Part shown: one piece after another, positions 12,271 to 22,382 of the stretch
Position numbering within the stretch: position 1 is the first letter of the stretch
Layout: every line of letters starts with the position of its first letter
Assembly (NCBI RefSeq): GCF_028640845.1
Contig: NC_080546.1
Span: 29,967,020-30,031,019 of the forward strand
DNA: 64,000 nucleotides
Reading direction: 5' to 3'
Origin: Ahaetulla prasina
Taxonomy: Eukaryota; Chordata; Lepidosauria; Squamata; Colubridae
The notes under the pieces: model-generated
The model's database searches: none
What the model was told of the DNA's origin: nothing
What the model saw: only the letters and a program-made list of their open reading frames with translations
Position numbers and translations under genes: made by a program

Positions 12271-12514
12271 TATTTTTTTAAAAAATGGAAACAGACCATA
12301 TTTTTTTTTAAAAAAACTCAGATTATCCATAAAATAAGTATTAAAATCAACTAACTATGTTTTTACTTGTTTGCTATATTTTTAAACATCTCTAGCAAAG
12401 TTCCTAGCCTTGTTGTTATGGAGAGCAAAAAACAAAGGATGAAGGATAAAGTATAACCTTTATAATGAGCATAAGAAAAATAAACAAAGAAAGAAAGATT
12501 GGCACAAGCAGTTA
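12271..12514. other. Unannotated AT-rich DNA
   Basis: No recognisable feature; several A and T homopolymers. Confidence 0.5.
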
Positions 12515-12935
12515 TAAAACCCCAGCCCCCTTCTTGGTTATGGCCACTACACTTTCAATCAGCTCCACCCACCACTGGTATGTAAAGTGACCCTTTAAGA
12601 CATTGTCCTTGTGAAAATGCAGACTTGATAGGAAAAGAACATGCCTGTCCCTGCTTCATCTAATGAAAGGCATGCAGGGCACAGATCAGCAAGACATTTG
12701 ATCTGATGCTCTGAGCCATGGTGGCATTGCCCAGCAGGAAACCCTTGGAGGCTTTCCAGGCCAGAGCCTCACATAGCAATAGGTTGCCTGCACTTGGTCC
12801 TTGGGAGTGTATTTTAAGCTTGCTGTGGATCTTGTTTGTTGTAGTTAGTAAGGTTCTGACTGTTATCTGATGCTGTTCTCTGAGAGTGGAGCCAAAAACC
12901 TGAATGGAGGTGTCTTTTTCCACTTAAAATTAGAC
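12515..12935 (-). other. Unrecognised segment with moderate GC and an 87-codon minus-strand frame
   Basis: More balanced in base composition than its surroundings. The minus-strand frame at 12660-12923 is not AT-biased in its residues and includes the run LLTTTNKIHSKLKIHSQG. No family is recognised and no splice signals frame it. It could be an old unclassified repeat, a decayed processed pseudogene or unique DNA. Confidence 0.3.
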
Positions 12936-13114
12936 AAGGGATTTAACTCTTGCAAGTCTGCCATAACAATGCATATTTGTGAATAGAGTTTTGGTTGCAG
13001 GATAATAACTCCTATTAGATAACAGATTGAAGAATAAGATGCAATACTCTTAAGAGCTAATGAATCTCTGAATTAAATATCTGTATTTGCTTGATACTGA
13101 CATGTTTCTGATAT

Positions 13115-13142
13115 ATGTGTGTGTGTGTGTGTTTGTGTATGT
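13115..13142. repeat. (GT)n microsatellite
   Basis: GTGTGT repeats immediately left of a hAT-like MITE, which probably inserted into them. Confidence 0.85.
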
Positions 13143-13518
13143 CGGGGTAAAATTCAGCAGGTTCTGGAGAACCGGTAGTGGAAATTTTCAATAGTTCGGA
13201 AACCCAGAAAATACCACCTCTGGCTGGCCCCAGAGTGGGGTGGGAATGGAGATTTTGCAGTTTCCTTCCTCTGGAGTGGAGTGGGAATGGAGATTTTGCA
13301 ATATCCTTCCCCCAGGAGTGGGGAGGGAATGGAGATTTTGCAGTATCTTTCCCCTGGAGTGGGGTGGGAATGGAAATTTTCCAATATCCTTCCCCCAGGA
13401 GTGGGGAGGGAATGGGGATTTTGCAGTATCCTTTCCCTGCCGTGCCCATCAAGCTATGCCACGCCCACCAAGCCATGCCCACAGAACCGGTAGTAAAAAA
13501 AATTGAATTTCACCACTG
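13143..13518. mobile_element. hAT-like MITE (GTGGGATTC family) carrying a 41/42-bp minisatellite
   Basis: Left end CGGGGTAAAATTC, right end GAATTTCACCACTG. Subterminal GAACCGGTAGT motifs match the family. The interior, 13235-13440, holds five tandem monomers starting at 13243, 13284, 13326, 13367 and 13409, so spacings alternate 41, 42, 41, 42. Target duplication cannot be resolved because the site is a (GT)n tract. The open frames of 70-141 residues here are repeat shadows. Confidence 0.82.
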
Positions 13519-13767
13519 GGGTGTGTATATGTATATGTAATTTGTATGTGTGTGTACCTTTGACTCAATGTTAACTCTTGGTGTTTGATTCCCTGTAGTT
13601 TTCTTGGCAAAATTTTTTGTAATGGTTTGTAATTGCCTTCTTCCTAGAGATGAGAGAGAGTAATTGCTCCAAGGTCACTCATAAAAAGATCCTTATTTTT
13701 ATATATTCATGCTTAATGGTGGCTTTCACCCCATACTCTCAATACTGTCACTTTCTACATGAGACCC

Positions 13768-13870
13768 AGTTTGCTATAATAGCTAAGGCACCATACTAGA
13801 AACCAGGAGTCAGTGAGTTCTAGAAAGGAAATCATCTGGGTGCCATTGGGTCAGAATTTGGAGATTTTCC
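13768..13870 (+). mobile_element. tRNA-derived SINE head, degenerate
   Basis: CAGTTTGCTATAATAGCTAA...CACCATACTAGAAACCAGG...GTGAGTTCTAGAAAG follows the order of the tRNA-like head of the SINE at 16738-16946 (box A with AGTGGTTAAG, box B with ATTCTAGTCC). The tail is lost. Confidence 0.6.
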
Positions 13871-14116
13871 ATTTTACTTCTATTCAGTGAAATAATATTG
13901 CACCAGACTGTTCCATTATTTCCAGGAACAAATGACAGACAAGTTTTTGCACAGATTTCTTTTTACTAATTGCGTTTTGGAATTAGGAAGGCTTGGGAAG
14001 CCTTAGTCACACTCATGCCTTGACCCCTCCTCAAATAGATTACTGCAGTGGGGCTGCTTTTGAAGACCGTTCACAAGTTTTATCTTTTCCCAACTGTGCT
14101 ATTAGAGGCAATCAAG

Positions 14117-14482
14117 ACAATTGAGCCCAAAGATTATGTTGCCAAGTGAGAAATTTGTTAAGTGAGTTTTGCCCCATTTTACAATTTTTCTCACCACATT
14201 TGTTGAGTGAATCACTGCAGTTGTTAAATTAGTAACATGGCTGTTAAGTAAATCTGGTTTCCCCATTGACTTTGCCTGGCAGAAGGTCGCAAAAGGGGAT
14301 CACATCACTCCAGGATATTGCTACCATCCTAAATGTGACTCAAAAGTCAAGTGTCCACATGTGACCATGGGGATGCTGCAACAGTTGTAAGTGTGAAAGA
14401 TGGTCATAAGTCGCTTTTTTCAGTGCTGTTGTAATTTTGAACGGTCACTGAATGAACTCTTGTAAGTGGAGGACTACCTGTA
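14117..14482 (+). mobile_element. Interspersed DNA repeat ending GAGGACTACCTGTA
   Basis: Rich in TTAAGTGA / GTTGTTAA / GTAAGTG motifs, with GTGACCATGGGGATGCTGCA and the terminus GTGGAGGACTACCTGTA. This recalls a common squamate repeat whose other end starts TACAGGTAGTCCTC; here the left terminus is missing. Non-coding. Class (probably DNA transposon) is inferred. Confidence 0.6.
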
Positions 14483-14504
14483 AAGATGTAGTATACACCA
14501 CTGT

Positions 14505-14952
14505 ACCATGAGTTGCACTGGTTCCCGGTAGGTTTTTGAATGCAATTCAAGAGGTTGGTTGCCTCAGTTATTCATGGCAGGAGCACTTCTGTCCAATTGT
14601 TTATGCCTGGCCCTTCAGATCTGACAACGTGGACATACTCTAGGTTCCTTCTATTAAAAAGTGTCATCTGTGGGGCTTCTACTATTGCAGCATCTGCCCT
14701 TTGGAACATCATATCTCATAAGATTTGACCATGACCCTCTACTGTCATTTTGTAATTGAAGATCTAGATGTTCTTCCTGAGATGGGCTTCGTTGAGCCTA
14801 TATGGTTTTCCTGATATGACTATGCTTATGTGGTTGGAGTTTGATTATCCTTCAGTGCCATTGTGTTTACTTTTTATTATTTTTTGTCCTGGTGAGTTTT
14901 AATCATGTGTTTGCCAGCCAAAGTTATGATTGCAAGGTGGGCAGCAATATGA
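14505..14952 (+). mobile_element. Ancient L2-like LINE 3' end, strongly decayed
   Basis: Near 14512-14545 the frame reads LHWFPVGF-MQFKRLV, matching the L2 motif LHWLPVVFRMRFKVLV. Further on GASTIAASALWN corresponds to the GAPALWNELP region. The end AAGGTGGGCAGCAATATGAATT resembles a diverged L2 3' terminus before the microsatellite. Confidence 0.6.
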
Positions 14953-14954
14953 AT

Positions 14955-15031
14955 TGATGGATGGATGGATGGATGGAAGGAAGGAAGGAAGGAAGGAAGG
15001 AAGGAAGGAACAAACACAAACAAACAAACAA
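14955..15031. repeat. (GATG)n(GAAG)n(AAAC)n microsatellite
   Basis: Three successive tetranucleotide repeats following the decayed LINE 3' end; probably grew from its tail. Confidence 0.92.
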
Positions 15032-15713
15032 GCACCCTTATGCTCAATTGAATTCAATCACCTTATTTCTGAGAAGATAGACACCGGACTACAGTATAAA
15101 GATTAAAGTCCATTTTTCAACTAAGTTTATTCTGCGCCACTATATTTTTCCTACAGTTTTTTTCACTATGCAATCAATAGCCCACTGAATGAAACTGCAC
15201 CGAAACCCTTGAATATTGAAATAACTCTTAGGATTATATTTTAACCAATTTATTTCATTTCTTTAAATGAAAAGCAGTGTTCCATCTGATCATTTTCATA
15301 TTAAGAAAATATTATTTCCTCTTCTCTATTGGCTCCCCTCCTAAGTGGTCCCTGAGGCAATTGCCTCTTCTGCCACCCCATAAAAAAATCCTGGTTCCCA
15401 CCCATGCAGGGCCTGGGTAGAATAAAGATCCTATACCATGATAATTTAACCTTGAGGTGGAAGGTCATTTTTTTTTAGGATGATTGAATTAAAGACAATG
15501 ATGAAAGGGTAGAATGTGATTTCAATCAAGAATTTTCTCCAGGAAATTATTTTTGCCTTCAATTTATATATTATGGGTACAAATGTATGCATCTATATTA
15601 TTATGTACATTTCTCCTTATTGTTCCTTCACTGATAAATAATTCTAATGGTTTTGTATCTTAATTTTAGTCTGATTTTTTTTCTACTTAAAAATAAGTTT
15701 TTCCCCCCCACAG
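15032..15713. other. Unannotated DNA upstream of a candidate exon
   Basis: No repeat recognised. The last 50 bases hold a branch-point-like CTACTTAA and a pyrimidine tract. Confidence 0.45.
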
Positions 15714-15764
15714 AGACAGTTTCATTATAATGATACAGTGAATGCCACAAATAGTACTCCAAAG
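15714..15764 (+). CDS. Candidate 51-nt internal exon of an unidentified gene
   Basis: Bounded by a strong acceptor (branch-like CTACTTAA, TTTTTCCCCCCCACAG at 15698-15713) and a consensus donor AAAG|GTATGT. Exactly 17 codons, phase 0 at both ends, and only this one of the three frames is open: RQFHYNDTVNATNSTPK. It contains three N-glycosylation sequons (NDT, NAT, NST), which would suit an extracellular linker or alternative micro-exon. The gene is not recognised, no partner exon in compatible phase is seen, and a chance arrangement of splice signals is possible. Confidence 0.35.
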
Positions 15765-16737
15765 GTATGTACATTTTCTGGGTTTTTTGCTTAGGCATGT
15801 ATTTCATTTCAATACAGTATTAGGCCTCTCTGTCATAACAGATTTAAAGCAAATCCTCTGTGCGTGAGGAAGCATGATTGCAACAGTAATTATTCCAAAA
15901 CAGCAGTTCTGTTCCTGTGATTTTGAGGGTGTTTTCAAATTCCTGTATACCACAGATTTTTAGTAAATAAAAAAACTGACACATTTCTTTGAAAAGATCC
16001 ATCTATGTTAATTTCAGTTATCTTTTCATATGGGTATTTTTAAGTTCTTAGATCTTTACTTTGATAAAACTAAACATTGAAAGTGAGATTTCAGTAAGAT
16101 TATGTTAGTACTGAATGGAGAGGTTTGTGGAATTTGATTATTTTTGGAATGTAATCTACAGTACTTATTCTGGCCCAGTTAAGTGGAAGACTAATAGGAT
16201 TTGCTTCAGGTGACACAAAAGGAGGAATGTACACTAAGGGTTTTGTCTGAATGGTACAAGAAGGCTTGTTAAGACAGCTTTTAGAGAAGTGTGAACCTCC
16301 TAACACGAATTATTCAGGGAACACATTTCTTCACCTATATTGATGTCTCTAATGGATGACCTAGGCATATTGATCTGTGTACAAAGGGGCAATTCTATAC
16401 TTTGGAGTTTTATGGGTTGAATGGAAAACTGACTTTCATTATTGATAAGTTGGAGCAAAGCAGAACTGGAATTTTCTGCATGAAAGCATGTGCTTTGCCA
16501 TTGGGCTGTAACTTCTATAATCTGCAAAGGTACTGTCTGAACATGAATTCTGGATTCAGTGTCCCACTGCTGGTGTTCATTCTTTCCCTTTGGAGATTAA
16601 TTTTATTTTGATCAAAGGGGGCTTTTAAGAAAATAGAAAAACAGAGAACAGCAAACAGCCAGTTTACAGGCTCATGGTGTAGAAGTTTACAAAGATGACG
16701 GGGCATTCACTTCTCTCTCTCTCTTTTTATATATTTT
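15765..16737. other. Unannotated unique-looking DNA
   Basis: No repeat family recognised. Overlapping frames of 62-75 codons on both strands between 16100 and 16706 have no family resemblance. Confidence 0.45.
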
Positions 16738-16946
16738 TATTGCCTCTTTTTTATAACTATAGGTAAGAAACCCAACAATAATCCTTCCTATTTTCCCCAC
16801 AACAGCAAGCACATGGGAAGGGTTGGGCTGACAGAGAGTGACTGGCCTAAAGTCCCCCAGATTGCTTTCATGCTTAAGACAGGACTAGAATTCACATTCT
16901 CCTGGTTGTTAGACCAATATCTTAACCACTATAACAGACTGGCTTT
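16738..16946 (-). mobile_element. tRNA-derived SINE, complete
   Basis: Minus strand: box-A region GTTATAGTGGTTAAGATATT, box-B-like GAATTCTAGTCC, then the motif GGACTTTAGGCCAGTCACTC, CAGCCCAACC and GTTGTGGGGAAAATAGGA, ending in a degenerate tail near 16740. Same family as 43930-44090, 50165-50290, 53578-53785 and 54660-54850. Complete in layout but diverged. Confidence 0.85.
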
Positions 16947-16986
16947 CTTTTAATTTTTTTTAAAGCTGTGTCTTATGTGTTAACAC

Positions 16987-17143
16987 CAGGGGCAGGTTTC
17001 AAAACCCGTTGCTACCAGTTTGCTTGTGTGCATTCGGGCGGATGGATGGCGGGCAGAAGCATTCGGGCGGATGGATGGAGCCTCCCACCGCTGCCGCTAC
17101 CAGTTTGCCTGAACTGAGGCGAATCGGTGGCAACCCAACACTG
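16987..17143. mobile_element. hAT-like MITE (GTGGGATTC family), 157 bp
   Basis: Starts CAGGGGCAGGTTTC, ends GGCAACCCAACACTG, flanked by GTTAACAC (16979-16986) and GTTAATAC (17144-17151), 7/8 identical. Interior has two GCATTCGGGCGGATGGATGG repeats. Confidence 0.8.
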
Positions 17144-17151
17144 GTTAATAC

Positions 17152-17651
17152 TAAAGATTTACACTCAACTATCTTTTATCCAACTTCACTGTTCTTTCTT
17201 ATTAAATACTATTGAACTAGGTATCTTTGTATTTATATTTTATCATATACAGTATACATTTCTTTCTTTCTCTGTCTCTCTGTCTCTGCTCTCTCATACA
17301 TACAAGCACACACACAAGAACACAATGCCACAATGTACATATATTTGTTCCTTGGTCCCTATTGGTATTTACAATTTAATATTTCTTAGTCTGTGGGTTT
17401 CAATGCTTTTTTATTATGTGTGTGTTTGCTGTGCCAGACAGCAAAGAAATTTCCTTTCAAGCCATTTTCTCTGCATAGTGCTTGCATGATTTTCAGTTGC
17501 ACTGTATACATTAGCAGTGATAAGGGCATCCCCTAATCTCCAGGGTCATCTCTTCCTACAGTAGTAAAATAACTTTAGCATGTGTAAAGTAGCTTGAGTT
17601 ATTTCATACAAAGAAAAGGCTGACAGTCACATATAGAGTGAGCATGGGGGG
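17152..17651. other. Unannotated DNA with CT/CA-rich patches
   Basis: CT- and CA-rich simple sequence at about 17262-17322; otherwise nothing recognised. Confidence 0.5.
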
Positions 17652-17712
17652 TGGAGAGAGAAAGAGAGAGAGGGAGGGAGAGATGGAGAGAGAGAGAGAG
17701 AGAGAGAGAGAT
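17652..17712. repeat. (GA)n microsatellite
   Basis: GAGAGA repeats with a few GGGA interruptions; the overlapping Leu/Ser frame is a shadow. Confidence 0.93.
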
Positions 17713-19860
17713 GAGGCTTAAATTGGTTGTTTGGAAAAGGCACAAAATAGTATTTAAACATTTCGAAGGTTTAGAAATTCCAAAAGAATTTCTGTAGGGA
17801 GAAAAATGCAAATGTGTTTAAAAATACATTGGAAAACAGGCTTAGATTTTATTTTGTAAGCCCTGCCTGCATGATTAAAAAGATTTACAAGGTTGTTTGT
17901 TTGTTCTATCAATACATATTTCTAAAACTCTGCAGGGGTCTTCAATATCATCCCTCTTATGATATTGGGGGGGGGGCGATGACAGTCATATAGAATTTTA
18001 TAAGAGATTTATGCATGAATCAGGAAAATAATTTTCAAGTGGACATTTTGTCACTGTGCTTGCAATATAAGTTTCCATTACACACAAAAAAAATCGGTGT
18101 GATCTGCTAATAAGTACCAAGCGATTGTAATAAATGTATTTTCAGGGATTTATTTGCAGCATGTGAGAAAATTTTAAGAGAAAAGCAAGGCAAAAATACA
18201 AATCTGGAGTAAATTTTCATCACCCATTGTGGCTTTTGCTAAGAAAACAGACTCTCAATATAAACAACATCTGCCTTTTTTTTTCAGTGCCTTTCTAAAC
18301 AAGAGTAAATAACTTGGATTTTTTAATCTTCTTGTCTTGCTTCATTCAGTTTGTGCAGAATGCAGGGTTTCCACTGAATACATGCCACAAAAGTTCTGCT
18401 ATCTTCGCCTCTAACAGGATTTCCAAATGTAGATGACTGTGAAATGCACTTTCATTCTCTGTGCTGGTGCTTTAACTTTAGTCTGACTTTAATAGGCTGG
18501 GCTGATTTCAGCTTATAAATCTTCAACTGGAGGATAAAGTTCAAGTAGATAAAATCAAACAGATGTTGGTGGGAGGATTTCTCCATTACCCATAAAAGTG
18601 CTATCATCAAAGCCTGGAATCATTTGTTTTGAATTATTACATTGTTATCAAAAGGACTGTAGCAGTCTGCTTGTTGAGAAATTGGATCTGTTTATCTGAA
18701 AACAGAACCAAGATGCCATTCTAAGACATTCCTGGGAAAGTGTGGTTTGGCTGATGGTTGACACGGTAGGATAGCTGTGAGGCATATTGATTGACAGCTG
18801 TCAACCAATCTGGCAAGTCTGCTGATAGAAAATGAGACGTAGAGTGTTTGAAAGTTTCTCTTTTCATATTTTGAATATGGTCCAGAAGTTTTAAATAGCA
18901 ACTAATGAAATTAATGAAATCAAATTATTTATATATAACCTGGAATTAGGCAGAATGGAATATGCTGCTCTGGTTACCTATTTGCTTCTTGGTCCCTTTT
19001 GATCAGTTTGTGCTATGAAATGTTCAGTATGGTTATAGAAGAATTGAATTATGCAACACTTAATGTCAATGGAATTACTATTTATAATGATTTCATTGGT
19101 ACAATAATACAATCCTCTTGGCATTTGATTGAACTATTTTTCCTTTTTAATGTGTGCATATTGTTAAGTTGTGTTACGTTAATCAGATTGCTTTGGTATC
19201 TTAGTTATATTTTTAAGATGATTTATTCTTAATGTCTTATTACACACACTGTCCTATTTGATAACCTGGTGATACTTACTATGTACTAAGAGTAGGTCAC
19301 TGAGGACAAAGAGCAATTAAAATATTTAAACTATTGTCTGCTACTGCATTTAAATAGAAAGAAACTGAATGAGGGCATTTTGGACATGTGTTCTAATTTT
19401 CTCAAGCTGCTCCTATCAGTTTCTTTAGAGCTATAATGTAAAGTATATAAGATGTCTGTCTGTCTGTATGTACAATTAGCTACACATGAGCAGATGTAAT
19501 ACTGAGCCCATGTATAATATTGACTAGATGTTTCAATACTTTAACAGGGGGAAAACACCCTAGAAAAGAACAAAATCCTGCCTGGAGTAAAAGCTGCATT
19601 ATGATACTGCCCATTACTATCCAATTTTTGTGTTGCTGATCTGACCGCAAATCATTTTAAGATCCTTTGAGAGTAAGTGCATCTTCATAGCTGCTTAGTT
19701 CTTGCTCGATCTAGCTTTAAAGCTGCAGTGCTTTGGCTCCAACCTTCCAGAAGACTATTAGATGGCAACAGAAGTTGAGTTTTTTCAATTCTTTCCTACC
19801 ACCTACTGTTGACCTAGAGTGTATGCATTTTTGCAACCCAGATCTAATAGCCTACCGATA
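17713..19860. other. Unannotated, largely unique-looking DNA
   Basis: No transposon recognised over about 2.1 kb apart from homopolymers (for example a G run at 17967-17976). Composition at 18200-18900 is more even than the surroundings. A homeodomain-type motif is listed separately. Could include conserved non-coding DNA; alignment would be needed. Confidence 0.45.
18788..18803 (+). promoter_or_regulatory. PBX-MEIS/PREP composite plus TGIF/MEIS palindrome (candidate)
   Basis: TGATTGACAG (18788-18797) is the textbook PBX-PREP/MEIS heterodimer site. It overlaps the 12-bp palindrome TGACAGCTGTCA (18792-18803), the TGIF/MEIS dimer consensus. A CCAAT sequence follows at 18804-18809. Motif evidence only. 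Confidence 0.4.
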
Positions 19861-20282
19861 TTCATTTTCTGTATATATGTAAAAACACTAATGTATAGTG
19901 TCTTTACATATACATATACATATCCTTACATAAAGTGTCTTTACATTTTAACTAATGTCAAGTTAAAAAATTTAACAAGGAATTTTCTTGTTAAAATTTT
20001 TAACTTGACACAATATACATTATGCTAATGTTCAGGCCACAATCTGTTAAAGGAATGTAGGAATGTTGTGCACTTACATGCAAGCCATATAATACACAGT
20101 CTGGGTATGTGAAACCTTAGAGCTAAACAAGATCCAGTTACATACATAAAGAAATAGATCTCTATTGTTTAAAAACTTCTGCAGTTAGCTTTGTCATGGT
20201 AAGGCAGGACCAGGGAGAGCAATCCAAATGACTACAGAGGAAGGAGAGATCATTTTTATTAATTAAGTGTGTATCTGTATGT

Positions 20283-20315
<33 letters not shown>

Positions 20316-20433
20316 ATCTCACTCAAATATGTTTTCTTTGATTGGAAAGCATATAGAGCATATAGAGACATAGCCTATTCCTGTTTGGTTTCTTTTCTCC
20401 AACTGCGGTAATATTAATTTTCAGGAATGGGTT
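19861..20433. repeat. 573-bp tandem duplication, copy 1
   Basis: Repeated almost without change at 20434-21006 (offset 573 throughout). Contains a hairpin (19956-19979 / 19987-20010) and a (GT)n tract at about 20284-20312. Short frames inside it have no family match. Confidence 0.97.
19956..20010. repeat. 24-bp-arm inverted repeat (hairpin), duplicated at 20529-20583
   Basis: Arms TGTCAAGTTAAAAA... and its complement, one mismatch, with a 7-nt loop. AT-rich, no U-run polarity typical of a terminator in eukaryotes. Possibly a tiny foldback element. Confidence 0.85.
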
Positions 20434-21006
20434 TTCATTTTCTGTATATATGTAAAAACACTAATGTATAGTGTCTTTACATATACATATACATATCCTT
20501 ACATAAAGTGTCTTTACATTTTAACTAATGTCAAGTTAAAAAATTTAACAAGGAATTTTCTTGTTAAAATTTTTAACTTGACACAATATACATTATGCTA
20601 ATGTTCAGGCCACAATCTGTTAAAGGAATGTAGGAATGTTGTGCACTTACATGCAAGCCATATAATACACAGTCTGGGTATGTGAAACCTTAGAGCTAAA
20701 CAAGATCCAGTTACATACATAAAGAAATAGATCTCTATTGTTTAAAAACTTCTGCAGTTAGCTTTGTCATGGTAAGGCAGGACCAGGGAGAGCAATCCAA
20801 ATGACTACAGAGGAAGGAGAGATCATTTTTATTAATTAAGTGTGTATCTGTATGTATTGTGTGTGTTTGTGTGTGTGTGTGTGTTTATCTCACTCAAATA
20901 TGTTTTCTTTGATTGGAAAGCATATAGAGCATATAGAGACATAGCCTATTCCTGTTTGGTTTCTTTTCTCCAACTGCGGTAATATTAATTTTCAGGAATG
21001 GGTTTT
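20434..21006. repeat. 573-bp tandem duplication, copy 2
   Basis: Differs from copy 1 only within the GT tract, as far as can be seen by eye. Ends at the 11-bp target duplication of the adjacent L1. Site alignment suggests the join used the short shared sequence TTCATTT. Confidence 0.97.
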
Positions 21007-21008
21007 TC
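20998..21008. repeat. L1 target-site duplication, left copy
   Basis: ATGGGTTTTTC, identical to 22225-22235; the two copies bracket the L1 insertion. Confidence 0.85.
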
Positions 21009-22224
21009 TTTTTTCTTTTTTCTTTTTAATTGAAAAAGTTTTACAAAAACAAATGAATTTCCCCCCTCCCCCTCCCCCTCCCTCCCCCCTCCCTCCAAAA
21101 CCCCCCTCCCCCCCCGACTTTCCAGAGCAAACACAAGGTATAGTTCAATAAACAAACAGTCATACATTAAATTTTTAAAATCTAACACAATTATAATCCT
21201 TCTCTCACATAACCTGACTTCTTCCATTAAAATCAAAACAACATCCTTCATTCAAAGGCAATCTGAAATTTCTTAATCTGATATCTATTTTGAATATAAT
21301 CAATCCAATTCTTCCATTCATTTAGATATTTTTCTTGAGTACTGTCTTTCAAGAAGGCTGAGATTTTAGCCATCTCAGCCAAATTGGAAACTTTCAATAT
21401 CCATTCTTCTATTGTGGGTAATTCTTTTTTCTTCCAATATTGTCCAATCAACAGTCTTGCTGCTGTTATTAAGTTCAAAATCAATTTAGTCTCAATCACT
21501 GTACAGTCTGTTGTTATTCCCAAAAGGAAAAATTGTGGTAGGAACTTTATCTTCTTCTTCAGAACATTCTGCATAATCCACCAAATTCTTATCCAGAAAG
21601 ACTTAATTTTCTTACAAGTCCACCATACATGAAAATATGTAGCATCATCACAATTACATCTCCAACATTTCGCTTGCATATCTGGATACATACATGATAA
21701 TTTCTTAGGATCTAAATGCCATCTATAAAACATCTTATAAAAATTTTCCCTTAAATTCTGCGCTTGCGTAAATTTAACATTTCTAACCCAAATTTTCTCC
21801 CATGTTTCCAAAATTATTGGTTCCTGAATATTCTGTGCCCATTTTATCATACAATCCTTTATTAAATCTCTTTCAGAATCTATTTCTATCAACACATTAT
21901 ACAATCTCTTTATATGCCGCTGGGTTTGATTTCTAATTTGTTTAACTAAATTTTCTTCATTTTGAATAATACCAATTTTCTGATCTTCTTTCCATCTAGC
22001 CTTTAACTGTCCATATTGAAACCAAATATAATTCCTCCCTTCTTCTTTTAATGTATCCAAAGATTTTAGTTGTAGATTTCCCCTCTCATTATATAAAAGA
22101 TCTTTATAAGTAATCATTTCTTGTTCCTGTTCTATATTTATATTCTCCACTGCATGCCGAGGACTTGCCCATATAGGAATTTTATAATTTAACTTATAAT
22201 AATATTTTTTCCAGACACGCAGAC
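21009..22224 (-). mobile_element. 5'-truncated L1 LINE with 11-bp target duplication
   Basis: Minus-strand insertion of 1.2 kb. The 3' end at 21009-21027 is an A-rich tail with G interruptions. Upstream on the minus strand is a G-rich polypurine tract (C-rich on + at 21061-21115), a hallmark of L1 3' UTRs. ORF2 C-terminal sequence fills the rest. Flanked by ATGGGTTTTTC at both ends, showing target-primed insertion with 5' truncation. Confidence 0.93.
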
Positions 22225-22237
22225 ATGGGTTTTTCAT
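21248..22237 (-). pseudogene. L1 ORF2 C-terminal fragment, open for 329 codons
   Basis: Corresponds to the end of L1 ORF2p (endonuclease/reverse transcriptase); the EN and RT domains are absent. The Cys/His region CWRCNCDDATYFHVWWTC (about residues 192-209) matches the ORF2 C-terminal pattern ending H-x4-C followed by KKIKSFW. The frame has no internal stop, which argues for a young insertion. Its first ATG (22235-22237) and the first codons lie in the flanking target DNA, so the start is accidental. It cannot make a working retrotransposition protein. Confidence 0.88.
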
Positions 22238-22382
22238 TTAGAAAGCAACATGTATAGAGATGGGCAAAGAGTTATTCCAGTTGGACCATTTCTCTCCTAA
22301 AGCTATTGATAAATATCATGTAAGACAGGACTGCATTTGTCAATAGCTTGCCATTGTTCCTATTTTTCTGAAGCTGGAAGTA

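Noticed and set aside
13235..13440. CRISPR-like array
   Set aside because: Monomers are contiguous imperfect tandem repeats without unique spacers, in a vertebrate genome.
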